Assembly: GCA_016721825.1 (NCBI GenBank)
Contig: JADKHI010000001.1
Location: 558,001 to 622,000, forward strand
Direction: 5' to 3'
Origin: Flavobacteriales bacterium
Lineage (GTDB): Bacteria > Bacteroidota > Bacteroidia > Flavobacteriales_F > PHOS-HE28
DNA length: 64,000 bases
A model generated the notes under the pieces. The model was not told the DNA's origin and searched no databases. It saw nothing but the letters and a program-made list of their open reading frames with translations. Position 1 is the first letter of the stretch, and each line of letters begins with the position of its first letter. A program made the position numbers and the translations under genes. This document shows positions 1 through 7,625 of this stretch, in pieces.

Positions 1-42
1 AATTGATAAGTTGGATCTGGACTTTTGCACATGCCCCTTCGA

Positions 43-2370
43 TCAATGATGCTCAGCACCCCATGAGTAACGGATCACGACCGAGACATCCGATCCACGC
101 GCATCGGTGTAGTACCGAAAACGGTCCAGATAATCGCGATAGGCCAGGTTCAATAGGTTGTTCCCCTGCACTCCGAGCCGCAGCTCGTTCTTCCCCAATG
201 GCTTGGTAGCGCTGCAGGACAGCCCCAACAAGTGGTAACCCGGCGGTGGTTCGGTGAAGTCCAGTCCGACAGGATAACGGGTCTGCTCTAGGACAAGCGT
301 GCTCGTGCACGAGGCTTCGATCGCGCGCCAACCTCCGGCCTCCTTGTTCCGCCAGATGAGGCTGTTCTCTCCTCTATCGGCCGGCATCTGGAACAGCCAT
401 TCGTCGCGCACCTGATCACGACCCCGCACGAAGCTCCACCGCGAGCGCAGCGACCAACGTGCGCTGAATGCGAACTCACCGGAGAGGTCGAGCCCCCACA
501 ACAAGGCATCCGTAGAAACGTATGCGAACTCCGGAAAGGCGCCCCGTATGGTGAGCTGGTAACCTTGTGGACGCAGGTAGATGTAGTTCGCTATGCGGTC
601 CAAGTAGACCGTACCGCCCCAGCTCAACCTCTTGTTGAGCCAGCGCCCCTCAACATCGACGCTGGCCTTCAAGGAACGTTCGCTGCCCAAGGTCGGATCA
701 CCGATCTCGATGGCTGCTGAACCATGGTGCAGGCCTTCGCTGTAAAGCTCGCTCACTTGCGGAGGCCTGAAGGCGGAGCTGACATTGGCCCTGAAATGCG
801 TGCTATCCGCGAGCGTCCTGTTCACGCCGAAGCTGAAAGCATGGTTCACGAACTCGTGCTCTGGCATGATGTAAACGTCATTGAGGTCGTACTTACTGAC
901 CTGCAACCGCGAAGCTTCGAGTCGTGCGCCCGCCTCGAACTCCAGCCGCTCTCCGAGCGGAAGGTGCTCCAGAACGAACACCCCACCAGAGACCTTCTCG
1001 AAGTCCGGGATCAGGGGTCGGATGCCGGTGCCGGGGATGTTCGTGTTACGCTGGAAAACCCCGTTCGCACCGACCTTGCCGTGCAAGTGCTTGCCGATGA
1101 AATGCTTGAACACAGCGTCCCCCGTATGCGTCGCGAGCCAAAGGTCGATCGCCGGTCGTTCGGTTCGCCCACCGCGCCGTATGTCGAACTCCTGGCGATC
1201 ATCCGCCTGGTAACCATAGGTGAGGACCAGCTCGTTCCGGTCGGTCAGGCGGTAGGTCGATCCGACCTTCAGCAGGTGATGTTGCACGGATTGGCGAGGC
1301 GCTTCGATCGCATAGGTGAACGGTTCCTGATACCATGGCTCACCGCTTTCGATGGCGTTCTGCAGATCGGTGAGGTTGCCGATGTGCGAGGCTCTGAGGA
1401 TCCCCAACTCACGGGCGAAGTAGCTGTAGAAGATATCCACGCCCCCCCGAAAGCGGTGCCAGCCAAGCGCGGCTGAACCACCCGATTCACGCACACCCGT
1501 GTTGCTCAGAACATAGTTCGGGGCTTCCGCATCACCGAGGTACCGACCACCACCTTGCACCCGCCAACCAAGACCGCGAACGGAAGGAATGGTGCCTTGG
1601 AGAGATCCGTTGCCACCGCCTCCACGTCCGTTCAGCAAGCCCACACCACGCAACTCACCGCGCAACCCGCCCTCACGCGGAAGCTCCACCGGTTCGGTGA
1701 TCACTACACCCCCCATCGCATCGGCACCATACTGCACCGAGGCTGCGCCCTTCAACACGGTGATGCGATCACTGGAGAAGGGATCCAAGTTCGGCGCATG
1801 CTCGGTGCCCCATTGCTGATCCTCCTGGCGGATGCCTTGGTTCAACGTGAGGATCCTGTTCCCGTACAGGCCATGGATCACAGGCTTGTTGATGGTCGGC
1901 CCCGAGCTGAGCATGTTCACGCCAGGAATGCTGGAAAGCGCCTCCGCCAATGTTCGCCCAGCTGAGGACTCCAAGGCGGCCTTGTCCAGTTCGGTCCGCG
2001 ATAGACCCACGTTCTCATCCGGTCGCTTCCGGATGACCTCCAGATCCTTCAATTCGGACTCGTGATGTTCAAGGAAAAGATCCTTCTCCGTGGACCGTGA
2101 CAGCTGGATCTTCACGATGACCGGGTCACAACCCAAGTGCGCGACCTGTAGCGTATAGCTCCCTTCGCAAAGCCCTTCGATCCGATACACGCCCTGTTCA
2201 TCCGCTTGAACGGACCGCGCAAGCTCCAAGATCCGCACCTCAGCGAAGCCCAAGCCCGAGCGGTCATGCTCATCGGACACCCGACCGCTGAGCACAAGCT
2301 CGCAACCCAGTGGTTGGGCGAGCAACGGCCACGGAAATAGGAACAGGAACAGAAGGACCGAACGGAACAT
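43..2370 (-). CDS. TonB-dependent outer-membrane receptor, metal-type candidate
   Basis: A 775-residue outer-membrane receptor that would import a ligand using TonB energy. The chosen start at 2370 gives a clean signal peptide (MFRSVLLFLF...LLAQ); an upstream in-frame ATG at 2406 only adds a non-signal leader. After the signal comes a carboxypeptidase-regulatory-like domain (about residues 25-100). A plug domain follows, with GNRILTLNQGIRQEDQQWG and later VLKGAASVQYGADAMGGVV. The rest is a beta-barrel ending with an aromatic-rich C-terminus. The QQWGTEHAP stretch resembles zinc/copper-type receptors (ZnuD-like), which is family knowledge and not proof of substrate. The gene directly upstream on the same strand encodes a small His/Cys-rich protein, which supports metal uptake. 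Receptor identity is firm; the ligand is inferred. Confidence 0.9.
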   Translation of the reverse strand: MFRSVLLFLFLFPWPLLAQPLGCELVLSGRVSDEHDRSGLGFAEVRILELARSVQADEQGVYRIEGLCEGSYTLQVAHLGCDPVIVKIQLSRSTEKDLFLEHHESELKDLEVIRKRPDENVGLSRTELDKAALESSAGRTLAEALSSIPGVNMLSSGPTINKPVIHGLYGNRILTLNQGIRQEDQQWGTEHAPNLDPFSSDRITVLKGAASVQYGADAMGGVVITEPVELPREGGLRGELRGVGLLNGRGGGGNGSLQGTIPSVRGLGWRVQGGGRYLGDAEAPNYVLSNTGVRESGGSAALGWHRFRGGVDIFYSYFARELGILRASHIGNLTDLQNAIESGEPWYQEPFTYAIEAPRQSVQHHLLKVGSTYRLTDRNELVLTYGYQADDRQEFDIRRGGRTERPAIDLWLATHTGDAVFKHFIGKHLHGKVGANGVFQRNTNIPGTGIRPLIPDFEKVSGGVFVLEHLPLGERLEFEAGARLEASRLQVSKYDLNDVYIMPEHEFVNHAFSFGVNRTLADSTHFRANVSSAFRPPQVSELYSEGLHHGSAAIEIGDPTLGSERSLKASVDVEGRWLNKRLSWGGTVYLDRIANYIYLRPQGYQLTIRGAFPEFAYVSTDALLWGLDLSGEFAFSARWSLRSRWSFVRGRDQVRDEWLFQMPADRGENSLIWRNKEAGGWRAIEASCTSTLVLEQTRYPVGLDFTEPPPGYHLLGLSCSATKPLGKNELRLGVQGNNLLNLAYRDYLDRFRYYTDARGSDVSVVIRYSWGAEHH

Positions 2371-2459
2371 GGAAAGCGGAGCAAGCGTATGAATGGGGAA
2401 GGCCACCGGCCCTCACATTGGGGCGCACTAAGGAGCCAAGCTGCCGCGTATTGCGGCGA

Positions 2460-2777
2460 TCATACCACGGCAGGTGGTCCACGAGCGGCCCGCTCGACCA
2501 GGGCCCCATCAGCGCAGGATGCCAACCGGTCGGTGGCCTCGGCACGGAGAACGGTGCAAAGCGCGCTTCTCAAGACCTGGGCATCATCCACCATCGGCGG
2601 AACCGTCAGCTCACAGATCGAGCAGTGCTCATCGGCTTCTAACGACCGATCATGCTCCCTTTCGTGATGAGCACCTTGCTTCGCGCACTCATGGAGAACC
2701 GTCCTTGGCGTGTTCCAGAACACCATAACGCCCAGTAGAAGCAAGGCGATGGTATGACGGATCCCGGACAAGCGCAT
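2460..2777 (-). CDS. Small His/Cys-rich membrane or exported protein upstream of the TonB receptor
   Basis: A 105-residue protein that I do not recognise as a named family. It starts with a hydrophobic segment (IALLLLGVMVFW, residues 10-21) that could be a signal peptide or membrane anchor. A cluster of potential metal ligands follows: HEC, HHEREH and HCSIC at roughly residues 29-57. It lies 89 bp upstream of the TonB receptor on the same strand, so the two are probably co-transcribed. A perfect TAnnTTTG box sits four bases before the start codon, supporting this start. Possible roles are periplasmic metal binding or a partner of the receptor. The reading frame and position are reasonable; the function is unknown. 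Confidence 0.65.
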   Translation of the reverse strand: MRLSGIRHTIALLLLGVMVFWNTPRTVLHECAKQGAHHEREHDRSLEADEHCSICELTVPPMVDDAQVLRSALCTVLRAEATDRLASCADGALVERAARGPPAVV

Positions 2778-2781
2778 GGTT

Positions 2782-2789
2782 CAAAGCTA
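2782..2789 (-). promoter_or_regulatory. Bacteroidota -7 promoter box (TAGCTTTG)
   Basis: The plus strand reads CAAAGCTA, which is TAGCTTTG on the minus strand. This is a perfect match to the Bacteroidota sigma-A -7 element TAnnTTTG. It ends four bases before the ATG at 2777, which implies a very short or absent 5' leader. No clear TTG -33 element was seen at the usual distance. Confidence 0.5.
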
Positions 2790-2896
2790 AGTTCATTCGC
2801 GTAGCTCCACAGCTGGCTGTTCATGAACGGACCATCCCAACGTGAGTTCTGAATTCGGGTTCCACGTATCTTTCCCTTGAAGCTTGCACTCGATCC

Positions 2897-3271
2897 ATGG
2901 CCTTCTCTTCGATCCGCACCTGCCTTTTCGCCGTTGCCTTTCTGGGTGGCGCGCTCGTGCATGGGCAGACCGCTCAAGCCTTGGACCGACTCTCCGATGA
3001 TCTCTGTGGTTGTATAGCGCACGTGGACGCCAAGGCGCCTGACGCCAAGCTGGATGCCAGTGTGCGCCGCTGTTTGGAGGATGCTGTTGTTTACCACCCG
3101 GCCACGGTGAACGCCTTGATCCGACGCGAAAAAGGGGACGGCACCAACGCCTTTCACCTTGGGCGTTCGTTGGGTACGCTGCTTGATCGTGACTGCCCGG
3201 CCTTCCAGGTAGTGAAGGCGAGATTGCAGCAGATCCAAACCACTGGATCGTTGAAAAAGGGACGGACCTGA
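2897..3271 (+). CDS. Small secreted hypothetical protein
   Basis: A 124-residue protein with a signal peptide (residues 1-24, cleavage near VHGQ). The mature part is about 100 residues with three cysteines (CGC at about 37-39 and CL near 58, plus C near 101). No recognised domain. It reads like the small periplasmic or lipid-free secreted proteins common in Bacteroidota. A near-match -7 box (TATCTTTC, about 2868-2875) lies upstream. The long frame on the opposite strand across this locus lacks any signal or family resemblance and was rejected. The downstream gene on the same strand starts 55 bp later. Function unknown. Confidence 0.6.
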   Translation: MAFSSIRTCLFAVAFLGGALVHGQTAQALDRLSDDLCGCIAHVDAKAPDAKLDASVRRCLEDAVVYHPATVNALIRREKGDGTNAFHLGRSLGTLLDRDCPAFQVVKARLQQIQTTGSLKKGRT

Positions 3272-3326
3272 CCCTCCTTCAGCAGAGCCGACGGCACCTA
3301 GATTCGCCGTAACCTTTCATTTCACC

Positions 3327-4535
3327 ATGACGCGTTCACTTTTTGCGCTCCTGCTGGGCGCTATGCTGTCTTCCTCACCGCTTACCGCTGCTTGGACCCC
3401 GCTCAGCACAGGCTTGATCAGCTCGCGGAGCATGACCAGCCACGGCGGCGACCTTTTCGTGGCCTGCTTTCCAACAGGGATCCAAAAGAGCACCAACGGT
3501 GGTGCCTCCTGGGTGCAAGTCAATACCGGGCTTCCACAATCGGGTGGTAACTACTACGTGCGTTCGGTGGGATCCAACGGCACCTGGCTCTTCGTAGGCA
3601 CTGAGTCCGGGGTATTCCGCTCCAATGATGGCGGTGCCACCTGGGCAAATACGAACGGCAGCCTCACCGCTTCATCCACCGTGTTCGCGAACCGCTTCTA
3701 CACCTTCGGTGGAGTTACGATGGCCATGTTCGCTGGCACCATTGCCAACGGCGGTGGCATCTGGCGCACCAGCAACGGCAGCAGTTGGAGCATCGGACAC
3801 TCCGGCATGGGCAGCAATGCAGTGGTGAACCACCTCAAGCAAGTGGGCACCAGCCTGTACGCCAGCACGAGCGTTGGCCTGTTCAAGAGCCTGGACAACG
3901 GACTGAGTTGGACCGCCGTTGCCAGTGCCAACTATGCCACGTTCGCGCTTGCTGAAAGCAATGGTAGCCTGGTGATCAACTGCACCTTCGGAATACGGTA
4001 CAGTACGAATAACGGAACGAGCTGGATCGACGCCACCGGCGACCCCTCCAACCCTGCTTCCGGTGACCTCATGGCCTTTGATGGCAAGGTCTACGCCCTC
4101 TGTCCCTCACCCACCGGTTGCCTGATCTCCTACGACCAAGGCGTCACCTGGGCCGCGTTCAACACGGGCTTCGGTGCTGCTGACGCGATCTCGCAGGATG
4201 AACTTTACACGGATGGGACGACCCTTTACTGTCTGGCCATTCTTGACATCTATTCGATCGACGGTATTGGTCAAGGCATCGCTAGCATTTCCAAAGCAAG
4301 GGCGACCCTCTACCCATTGCCGGCTCAATCCGGCTTCTGGTTGGAGCTCGAACAGCCCTTGGAATACGGCCAGCTCGTGATGCTTGACGCTTTGGGGCGT
4401 GAGGTCAGCCGCATGCGTTGGTCAGGCCAACGTCAGTGGATAGAGCGTCATAGCGAAGCATCCGGCGCTTACCGCTGTGTGCTGCTTGATGGATCAGGTG
4501 CGAGCTACTGGTCGAGCGCTGTTGTGTTCGAATGA
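3327..4535 (+). CDS. Secreted beta-propeller (BNR/sortilin-type) protein with T9SS sorting domain
   Basis: A 402-residue secreted protein. It begins with a signal peptide ending near LTAA. Repeated blades follow, of the type KSTNGGASW, RSNDGGATW, KSLDNGLSW and YSTNNGTSW, which are the Asp-box (BNR) signatures of photosystem-stability/sortilin-like beta-propellers. The last ~75 residues (LYPLPAQSGFWLELE... to the end) look like a type A T9SS C-terminal sorting domain, so the mature protein would be on the cell surface or released. Its stop codon overlaps the pfkA start as ATGA (4532-4535), so the two genes are translationally coupled. That is an unexpected pairing of a surface protein with a glycolytic enzyme. 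The binding partner of the propeller is unknown. Confidence 0.8.
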   Translation: MTRSLFALLLGAMLSSSPLTAAWTPLSTGLISSRSMTSHGGDLFVACFPTGIQKSTNGGASWVQVNTGLPQSGGNYYVRSVGSNGTWLFVGTESGVFRSNDGGATWANTNGSLTASSTVFANRFYTFGGVTMAMFAGTIANGGGIWRTSNGSSWSIGHSGMGSNAVVNHLKQVGTSLYASTSVGLFKSLDNGLSWTAVASANYATFALAESNGSLVINCTFGIRYSTNNGTSWIDATGDPSNPASGDLMAFDGKVYALCPSPTGCLISYDQGVTWAAFNTGFGAADAISQDELYTDGTTLYCLAILDIYSIDGIGQGIASISKARATLYPLPAQSGFWLELEQPLEYGQLVMLDALGREVSRMRWSGQRQWIERHSEASGAYRCVLLDGSGASYWSSAVVFE

Positions 4536-5509
4536 ACCCTGTACGACACATTGGCGTGTTCACCTCTGGCGGCGATGCGCCGGGAATGAACGCTGCCGTG
4601 CGTGCCGTGGTGAGGGCATGCCACTACCACGGTGTTCAGGTAAGCGGGATCATGGGTGGCTATGACGGAATGATCAAAGGTGAGATCCGACCGCTGGGGA
4701 TCCGCGATGTCAGCGGCATCATCCAAAGGGGTGGGACCATGCTCCGGTCCGCCCGCAGCGCACGGTTCATGACGGTGGAAGGTCGACAAGAGGCGAAGCG
4801 ACAACTTGATCACGCGGGTATCGATGCGCTCGTGGCCATCGGCGGTGACGGCACGTTCACCGGATCCGAGGTCTTCAGAACAGAACATGGTGTGCCCACG
4901 ATCGGTCTACCCGGCACGATCGACAATGACCTTAGCGGCACGGACCTGACCATTGGCTTCGATACGGCCGTGAACATCGCCATGGAAGCGATCGACCGTA
5001 TCCGCGACACGGCCTCTTCGCATGATCGCACGTTCTTCGTGGAGGTGATGGGGCGTGACGCTGGCTTCATAGCCTTGCACAGCGCGGTGGCCTCCGGGGC
5101 CGAGTACGTCATGGTACCGGAAAGAGAACAGCACGTTGCCGAACTGGTCCAAGCTCTGCAACAGCAATCCGCCACCAAGTCCTCCAGCATCGTTGTGGTG
5201 GCCGAAGGCGATGAGGAAGGGGGTGCGTTCGCGATCGCTCGTCAGGTGAAGGAACAGTGCCCTGGTCGGGACATCCGCGTTACGATCCTGGGCCATGTGC
5301 AACGGGGCGGATCACCCACCGTTACGGATCGCATTCTTGCCAGCAGGTTGGGGATCGCGGCCGTTGAAGCGCTGCTGGCCGGAGAACGCGATCAAATGGC
5401 CGGCGTGGTCAATGGTGAAGTGCTCTTGACGCCCTTCAAGGAGGCCATCGGCAAGCGCAAGGAACTTGGAGGTGAACTGATGCGCGCCCTGTCGATCCTT
5501 GCGATCTAG
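4532..5509 (+). CDS. pfkA: ATP-dependent 6-phosphofructokinase
   Basis: A 325-residue cytoplasmic enzyme that phosphorylates fructose 6-phosphate to fructose 1,6-bisphosphate, the committing step of glycolysis. Visible family motifs: SGGDAPGMNA near the N-terminus (nucleotide binding), GGDGTFTGS, the catalytic PGTIDND loop, MGRDAGF (substrate binding), and GHVQRGG near the C-terminus. Length matches bacterial PfkA (about 320). The start overlaps the stop of the upstream propeller gene by four bases. A GC-rich hairpin follows the stop and is shared with the convergent giant gene. No obvious odd residues at the catalytic motifs. Confidence 0.96.
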   Translation: MNPVRHIGVFTSGGDAPGMNAAVRAVVRACHYHGVQVSGIMGGYDGMIKGEIRPLGIRDVSGIIQRGGTMLRSARSARFMTVEGRQEAKRQLDHAGIDALVAIGGDGTFTGSEVFRTEHGVPTIGLPGTIDNDLSGTDLTIGFDTAVNIAMEAIDRIRDTASSHDRTFFVEVMGRDAGFIALHSAVASGAEYVMVPEREQHVAELVQALQQQSATKSSSIVVVAEGDEEGGAFAIARQVKEQCPGRDIRVTILGHVQRGGSPTVTDRILASRLGIAAVEALLAGERDQMAGVVNGEVLLTPFKEAIGKRKELGGELMRALSILAI

Positions 5510-5525
5510 GGTCCGGAAATGAAAA

Positions 5526-5547
5526 GCGGCCCGTGGTCACGGGCCGC
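5526..5547. terminator. Bidirectional hairpin between pfkA and the giant repeat gene
   Basis: A perfect inverted repeat with arms GCGGCCCGTG and CACGGGCCGC sits between two convergent stop codons (5509 and 5568). It is preceded by AAAA on the plus side but has no long T run. Position and symmetry favour a terminator serving both strands. Confidence 0.65.
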
Positions 5548-5567
5548 CTCCATCCAACCTGGGCTCA

Positions 5568-7625
5568 TCATTGCCGGATGAGCCTGGTCTGCGCGAGCGG
5601 TCTGCCTTCCGCGTTCAGCGCAATTACGATATAGGTTCCACGAGCCACGTTGTTGAGGTCGATCCGCTGCATCACCGGGGCCTGGAGCACCAACGCACCA
5701 GCCACATCAACGATCCGGACCGCGCGGACCTGTGCATCAGTGCATGTCACATAGATCTCCTCATCCGCCGGGTTCGGGTAGATCGAAAGACCGCTGGTTT
5801 CCGTCACTTCCGGAATTCCGTTCAATGTCTCGCACGCATCACCGATGCCATTGCCATTGGCGTCCACCTGGTCACTGTTGCTCACCCAGACACAGTTGTC
5901 GCAAGCATCGCCCACTCCATCTCCGTCAAAGTCGGCTTGATCAGGGTTGAACGCATCCGGGCAGATGTCGTCGCAGCTTACAAGACCATCGCCATCGCTG
6001 TCACCATCCGGGATAACACCTGTCGTCCCACCTGCGCAGACCCCACATCCGTCGAGCGCGGCGGTCCCTCCCACTACCCCGGCACAATCCACAAGCTGAC
6101 CCGTGCAGGTGCAATCCAGCATCCAGCTATCATTGGCCGTGTTGGAGTCGCCATCATCGCACGCGGTACCAGGCAATGATGTGCCTCCCGGAGTACCTGT
6201 GCAATCGATGGTCGCAGAGCTACCCGCACAGGAGCAGTTGGCCGTCCAGAGGTCGTTGGAAGTGCCTCCATTCCCATCATTGCAGGGTGTGCCCGGAAGC
6301 GCGCTGCCTCCAGGAACACCAAGGCAGTCGAGCAGCACGCCCTGACACTGACAACTGTTTGTCCAAGTGTCACTAGCGGTGTTGGCGTTGCCGTCGTTGC
6401 AACTCGTTCCGGGCAGGGCAGTTCCGTTCGCTACACCCAGGCAGTCGAACACCACTGGCGTTCCGGCGCACTGGCAGCTCGCGTCGTAGATGTCGTTGAT
6501 CGTGTTCGCGTTGCCGTCGTTGCAGCCCGTTCCGGGCAGGGCCGTTCCGTTCGCGACACCCAGGCAGTCGAACACCACAGGCGTTCCGGCGCAAGCACAG
6601 TTCGCATCGAACACGTCGTTGATCGTGTTCGCGTTGCCGTCATCGCAGCTGGTGCCGGGCAGGGCAGTTCCGTTCGCGACACCCAGGCAGTCGAACACCA
6701 CAGGCGTTCCGGCGCAAGCACAGTTCGCATCGAACACGTCGTTGATCGTGTTCGCGTTGCCGTCATCGCAGCTGGTGCCGGGCAGGGCCGTTCCGTTCGC
6801 GACACCCAGGCAGTCGAACACCACAGGCGTTCCGGCGCAAGCACAGTTCGCACCATACACGTCGTTGATCGTGTTCGCGTTGCCGTCGTTGCAGCTGGTG
6901 CCGGGCAGGGCCGTTCCGTTCGCGACACCCAGGCAGTCGAACACCACAGGCGTTCCGGCGCAAGCACAGTTCGCACCATACACGTCGTTGATCGTGTTCG
7001 CGTTGCCGTCATCGCAGCTGGTGCCGGGCAGGGCCGTTCCGTTCGCGACACCCAGGCAGTCGAACACCACAGGCGTTCCGGCGCAAGCACAGTTCGCACC
7101 ATACACGTCGTTGATCGTGTTCGCGTTGCCGTCGTTGCAGCTGGTGCCGGGCAGGGCGGTTCCGTTCGCGACGCCCAGGCAGTCGAACACCACGGGCGTT
7201 CCGGCGCAAGCACAGTTCGCATCGAACAGGTCGTTGATCGTGTTCGCGTTGCCGTCGTTGCAGCTGGTGCCTGGCAAGGCCGTTCCGTTCGCGACACCCA
7301 GGCAGTCGAACACCACAGGCGTTCCGGCGCAAGCACAGCTCGCATCGAACAGGTCGTTGATGGTGTTCGCGTTGCCGTCATCGCAGCTGGTGCCGGGCAG
7401 GGCCGTTCCGTTCGCGACACCCAGGCAGTCGAACATCACAGGCGTTCCGGCGCAAGCACAGTTCGCACCATACACGTCGTTGATCGTGTTCGCGTTGCCG
7501 TCGTTGCAGCTGGTGCCGGGCAGGGCCGTTCCGTTCGCGACCCAGGCAGTCGAACACCACAGGCGTTCCGGCGCAAGCACAGTTCGCACCATACACGTCG
7601 TTGATCGTGTTCGCGTTGCCGTCAT
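5568..7625 (-). CDS. C-terminal part of giant Cys-rich repeat protein A (separated by frameshift), with T9SS domain
   Basis: This open frame carries the downstream part of the gene that starts at 13329; the two frames overlap because the repeat is open in several frames. Useful coding runs from about 7540 to 5568. It holds ten units of the 41-residue repeat (consensus around DCLGVANGTALPGTSC and ending CxCAGTPVV, four Cys per unit). Three or four diverged units follow. Then come thrombospondin type-3-like calcium motifs (DSDGDGLVSCDDICPD, DFDGDGVGDACDNC), and a T9SS type A sorting domain from about LSIYPNPADEE to the end. It has no start signal or signal peptide of its own, so it is best read as one gene with 7378-13329, either frameshifted in nature or by a sequencing or assembly error. 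Confidence 0.75.
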   Translation of the reverse strand: MTATRTRSTTCMVRTVLAPERLWCSTAWVANGTALPGTSCNDGNANTINDVYGANCACAGTPVMFDCLGVANGTALPGTSCDDGNANTINDLFDASCACAGTPVVFDCLGVANGTALPGTSCNDGNANTINDLFDANCACAGTPVVFDCLGVANGTALPGTSCNDGNANTINDVYGANCACAGTPVVFDCLGVANGTALPGTSCDDGNANTINDVYGANCACAGTPVVFDCLGVANGTALPGTSCNDGNANTINDVYGANCACAGTPVVFDCLGVANGTALPGTSCDDGNANTINDVFDANCACAGTPVVFDCLGVANGTALPGTSCDDGNANTINDVFDANCACAGTPVVFDCLGVANGTALPGTGCNDGNANTINDIYDASCQCAGTPVVFDCLGVANGTALPGTSCNDGNANTASDTWTNSCQCQGVLLDCLGVPGGSALPGTPCNDGNGGTSNDLWTANCSCAGSSATIDCTGTPGGTSLPGTACDDGDSNTANDSWMLDCTCTGQLVDCAGVVGGTAALDGCGVCAGGTTGVIPDGDSDGDGLVSCDDICPDAFNPDQADFDGDGVGDACDNCVWVSNSDQVDANGNGIGDACETLNGIPEVTETSGLSIYPNPADEEIYVTCTDAQVRAVRIVDVAGALVLQAPVMQRIDLNNVARGTYIVIALNAEGRPLAQTRLIRQ

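Noticed and set aside
2639..3238. 199-residue minus-strand frame overlapping the small secreted protein gene
   Set aside because: No signal or family features, and it conflicts with the better-supported genes at 2460-2777 and 2897-3271.
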